From positions 1 to 7,326 of the forward strand of contig CAZBBB010000129.1 of the NCBI GenBank assembly GCA_964490005.1: DNA of 7,326 bases. The letters run 5' to 3'. The stretch comes from CAZBBB01 sp964490005. Lineage in GTDB: Bacteria > Planctomycetota > B15-G4. A model generated the notes under the pieces. It searched no databases and had not been told where the DNA came from. It saw only the letters and a program-made list of their open reading frames with translations. Positions 4,772 through 7,326 of this stretch are shown here, one piece after another; position 1 is the stretch's first letter, and every line of letters begins with the position of its first letter. Position numbers and translations under genes: made by a program.

Positions 4772-6274
4772 ATGCGCATCCGCGCTCCGCTGATCTGCGT
4801 GCTGCTGGCGCTCGTCGCCGCGCGCGCCGCGGCGCAGTGCCCGACCGGCGTGCTCATCAGCACCGAGGGCAACGGCTTCGGCACGGCGGTCTCCGTGCAC
4901 GGCGCGCGCGTGCTCGTCGGCGACCCGAGCGTCTACGGCGAGGGCGCGGCCTACGTCGCCGAGCGCACGAGCTGGAGCTGGAACGGCGTCGGCACGCTGC
5001 AGCCCTTCGCGGGCGTGCCGGGCGCCAAACGCTTCGGCGCGGCCTGCGCGCTCGGCGCCGAGCTGGCGCTCGTCGGCGCGCCCGACGAGGCGGGCAAGCG
5101 CGGCGCGCTCTATGTCTACGAGCTGCAGGGCGAGGGCTGGACGCAGGTCGCGCGCCTCGTCGTCCCCGATGCCGAGGCCGGCGATCTGTTCGGCGCGGCG
5201 CTCGCCCTGGACGGCGTGCGTGCCGTCGTCGGCGCGCCCGGCGACGACGAACTCGCCTCGAACGCCGGCGCCGCGTTCCTCGTCGAGCGCGGCCCGACGG
5301 GTTGGGCGCTGACCCACAAGCTGCTGGCTGCGACCGTGTCGAGCGGGGCGGGTTTCGGAAACGCGGTGGCGATCGAGGGCGGGCGCCTCGCGCTCGGCGC
5401 GCCCAACGTCAACCAGGTCGCCGTGTTCGACCTCCACAACGGCCAGTGGACGCAGTCGGCGATGCTGCTCGAGGCCGGCGTGGGGCAGTTCGGCCAGGCG
5501 GTCGGCCTGAGTGGCGCGCGCATCGCCGTCGGCGCGCCCGGCACGCCCGCGACCTTCGTGAAGTCGGGCGCCGTCTACGTCTACGAGCATGACGGACTGT
5601 CCTGGGGGCCGGCGCTGCAGCTGCAGCCCGACGTTCCCGCGGTGTTCCTGGGGTTCGGCACGGCGCTCGCGCTCGACGACGAGCGTCTGGTGGTGAACGC
5701 CCCCGGTGCCGACGAGAGCGACGGCGCCGTGTATCTGTTCGAGCACGCCGCCGCCGCGTGGGCGCAGAAGAGCGTGTTCGTGAACCTGCCGGGCCCGGAC
5801 TACATGGGACTGGGCGCCTCGCTCGCGCTCGACGACGACGTGCTCGCGCTCGGCGCGCTGTTCCCCTTCGGGCCGGCGCCGGCGGTCTACATGTACGGCG
5901 GGCTGGTCTCGTGGACCGACCTGGGCGGCTCGGTCGGCGGCGCGTCGGGCGTCCCCGTGCTGGCGGCGAGCGGCGCGCTGTGCGCGGGGACGAACGTGAG
6001 CGTGCGGCTCGACGGCGCCCCGCCCGGCGCGCCCTCGGTGTGGTTCGCCGGGTTCTCGCAGCTCGGCGTGCCCTTCAAGGGCGGCACGATGGTGCCGCTG
6101 GCCGGCCTGGTGCTGCCCAAGATCGTGGGCGCCGACGGCGGCACGCTGCTCTCGGCGACCTGGCCCGCGGGCCTGCCCTCGGGCGTCGCGCTCTACGTGC
6201 AGGCCTGGATCGTCGACGCGACCGGTCCCTTCGGGTTCACCGCCAGCAACGCGCTGCGCGGCCTGACGCCCTGA
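4772..6274 (+). CDS. Secreted seven-repeat FG-GAP beta-propeller protein with a planctomycete-type C-terminal domain
   Basis: This 500-residue protein has a signal peptide (1-21, core LICVLLALVAARAAA, probable cut before Gln22) and so is exported. Seven repeats follow, starting near Phe36, Phe88, Phe140, Phe195, Phe240, Phe295 and Leu346 at 45-55 residue spacing. The common pattern is F-G-x-A-x-A, then R/L-x-x-V-G-A-P, then G-A-x-Y-V-Y-E and a Trp. Seven repeats suit one closed seven-bladed propeller. The integrin-type DxDxDG calcium motif is not seen. Residues about 385-500 form a separate domain with VPFKGGTMVPL, TWPAGLPSG, YVQAWIVD and ASNALRGLTP, which I remember at the C-terminus of many planctomycete secreted proteins; a sorting or attachment role is possible but is inference. 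Blade 7 is the most worn. The start has a GGAGG ribosome site. The molecular function and ligand are unknown. Confidence 0.88.
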   Translation: MRIRAPLICVLLALVAARAAAQCPTGVLISTEGNGFGTAVSVHGARVLVGDPSVYGEGAAYVAERTSWSWNGVGTLQPFAGVPGAKRFGAACALGAELALVGAPDEAGKRGALYVYELQGEGWTQVARLVVPDAEAGDLFGAALALDGVRAVVGAPGDDELASNAGAAFLVERGPTGWALTHKLLAATVSSGAGFGNAVAIEGGRLALGAPNVNQVAVFDLHNGQWTQSAMLLEAGVGQFGQAVGLSGARIAVGAPGTPATFVKSGAVYVYEHDGLSWGPALQLQPDVPAVFLGFGTALALDDERLVVNAPGADESDGAVYLFEHAAAAWAQKSVFVNLPGPDYMGLGASLALDDDVLALGALFPFGPAPAVYMYGGLVSWTDLGGSVGGASGVPVLAASGALCAGTNVSVRLDGAPPGAPSVWFAGFSQLGVPFKGGTMVPLAGLVLPKIVGADGGTLLSATWPAGLPSGVALYVQAWIVDATGPFGFTASNALRGLTP

Positions 6275-6280
6275 GGCGCG

Positions 6281-6296
6281 CGCTCAGCCCTGAGCG
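6281..6296. terminator. Small hairpin over the convergent gene ends, weak terminator candidate
   Basis: CGCTCAG (6281-6287) and CTGAGCG (6290-6296) pair perfectly around 2 bases. The element covers the stop codon of the oxidoreductase gene (TGA on the minus strand, 6286-6284). A third CTGAG at 6271-6275 includes the propeller gene's stop codon and could pair with CTCAG at 6283-6287 instead, so two hairpins compete. There is no T run. A two-base loop would force the innermost pair open in RNA. Confidence 0.3.
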
Positions 6297-7326
6297 GGCC
6301 GCGGCCGCACGGCCAGGTACGGCTTGGGCCAGGGCAGATCGGCGTGGCCCGTGTCGATCGCCGCGCGCAGCGTGAGGTAGGGGTCGGCCAGGTGCGGGCG
6401 CGCCAGCGCGCACAGGTCGGCGCGGCCGGCGGCGAGCACGGTGTTGGCGTGGTCGGCGCCCTGGATCGCCCCGACCGCCATCACGCGCAGGCCGGGCACC
6501 TCGTGGCGGATGCGATCGGCGAAGGGCACCTGGTACATGCGGCCGTACTCGGGGTGCCCGTGCGGCACGTTGCCGCCCGAACTCACGTCGAGCAGGTCGA
6601 GGCCGCGTTCGTGCAGCGCGCGCGCCACGAGCACGGCCTCGTCGAGCGTGAAGCCCTCGTCGTCGGGCAGCCAGTCGGTGGCCGAGATGCGCACCGCGAG
6701 CGGCCTGTCGGCCGGCCAGGCGGCGCGCACCGCCTCGAAGACCTCGAGCGGGAAGCGCAGGCGGTTCTCGAGCGGCCCGCCGTAGCGGTCGTCGCGCCGG
6801 TTGCTCGCGGGCGAGAGGAAGCTCGAGAGCAGGTAGCCGTGCGCCATGTGCAGCTCGACCAGGTCGAAGCCGGCGGTCTCGGCGCGGCGCGTCGCGGCCA
6901 CGAAGGCCTCGCGCACCGCCTCCATGTCGGCGCGCGTCATCGCGCGCGGCGCGGGCCAGCCGGCGCCGAAGGGCAGGGCCGAGGGGCCGAGCGTGGTCCA
7001 GGCGCGGTCGTCGCGCAGCGGGTCGTCGCCCTCCCAGGGCAGTCGGCAACTGCCCTTGCGGCCCGCGTGCGCGAGCTGGATGCCGATGCGCGCGCCGCTG
7101 TGCGCGTGCACGAAGCGCACGATGCGCGCCCAGGCCTCGCGCTGGGCCTCGTTCCACAGGCCGGCGCAGCCGAGCGTGATGCGGCCCTCGGGCGTGACGT
7201 CGGTCATCTCGGTGATCACGAGGCCCGCGCCGCCGACCGCGCGGCTGCCCAGATGCACCAGGTGCCAGTCGTCGGGCACGCCGTCGGTGGCCGAGTACTG
7301 GCACATCGGCGAGACCACGATGCGGT
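6284..7326 (-). CDS. NADH:flavin oxidoreductase, Old Yellow Enzyme family (YqjM/XenA-like), N-terminus beyond the right edge
   Basis: About 347 codons are visible. These FMN enzymes use NAD(P)H to reduce activated C=C bonds of enones and other electrophiles in the cytoplasm. The visible frame opens RIVVSPMCQYSA, the usual beta-strand 1 of the family. About 15-20 residues should lie outside the window, so the in-frame GTG at 7318 is not the real start. Counting from that GTG, Cys6 in PMCQY matches the redox-tuning Cys of YqjM/XenA. QLAHAGRKGS (81-90), HMAHGYLLSSFLSP (157-170) with the substrate-binding His157, His160 and Tyr162, RYGGPLENRLRF (178-189), VRIS (209-212) and the phosphate-binding region AVGAIQG to GRADLCALARP (281-308) are all intact. 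The tail WPKPYLAVRP resembles XenA-type ends. It lacks the extra FeS and NADH domains of 2,4-dienoyl-CoA reductase. It converges on the propeller gene with 9 bases between stops. The physiological substrate is unknown. Confidence 0.93.
   Translation of the reverse strand, partial: RIVVSPMCQYSATDGVPDDWHLVHLGSRAVGGAGLVITEMTDVTPEGRITLGCAGLWNEAQREAWARIVRFVHAHSGARIGIQLAHAGRKGSCRLPWEGDDPLRDDRAWTTLGPSALPFGAGWPAPRAMTRADMEAVREAFVAATRRAETAGFDLVELHMAHGYLLSSFLSPASNRRDDRYGGPLENRLRFPLEVFEAVRAAWPADRPLAVRISATDWLPDDEGFTLDEAVLVARALHERGLDLLDVSSGGNVPHGHPEYGRMYQVPFADRIRHEVPGLRVMAVGAIQGADHANTVLAAGRADLCALARPHLADPYLTLRAAIDTGHADLPWPKPYLAVRPRPAQG

Noticed and set aside
4724..5746. A 340-codon minus-strand open frame opposite the FG-GAP gene.
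   Set aside because: It is the mirror of the propeller repeats and carries no signal peptide, motif or ribosome site.

Overview
This is a compact, very GC-rich bacterial stretch with seven protein-coding genes. The longest gap between genes is 114 bases, and I saw no tRNA, rRNA, CRISPR array, transposase or other sign of mobile DNA. The best guess for the source is a planctomycete. Three things point there: a sigma-70-like factor paired with a Hanks-type kinase, a secreted FG-GAP propeller whose C-terminal domain I remember from many planctomycete secreted proteins, and a membrane-anchored coiled-coil protein of a type I also associate with that phylum. This assignment comes from memory and is not proven by the sequence.

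Left part (1-2253, minus strand): a sigma-factor gene is followed after 38 bases by a membrane-attached Ser/Thr kinase gene that runs off the left edge. They look like one operon in which the kinase could control the sigma factor. Divergent from it (2368-3297, plus) is a membrane-anchored coiled-coil protein. The 114-base space between them holds a -10-like box and a perfect 17-base palindrome.

Middle (3298-4695): the coiled-coil gene converges on two minus-strand genes. A perfect 17-base-pair inverted repeat separates them and probably ends transcription from both sides. The minus-strand genes are a FadM/YbgC-like hotdog thioesterase and, downstream of it, a tiny cysteine-bearing lipoprotein. 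Divergent from the thioesterase is rfbC, for dTDP-4-dehydrorhamnose 3,5-epimerase. Two opposed -10 boxes overlap by a shared TA between these genes and look like a bidirectional promoter.

Right part (4772-7326): a secreted seven-repeat FG-GAP propeller protein (plus) converges, with only 9 bases between stop codons, on an Old Yellow Enzyme family oxidoreductase (minus). The first codons of the oxidoreductase lie beyond the right edge.

The thioesterase, epimerase, propeller and oxidoreductase do not form a recognisable shared pathway. The most system-like part of the window is the sigma factor, membrane kinase and divergent coiled-coil protein. Promoter signals recur: TAGAAT, TACAAT, TAGGAT or TACACT boxes lie just upstream of five gene starts, and two of these genes (sigma factor and thioesterase) appear to be translated from nearly leaderless mRNAs.
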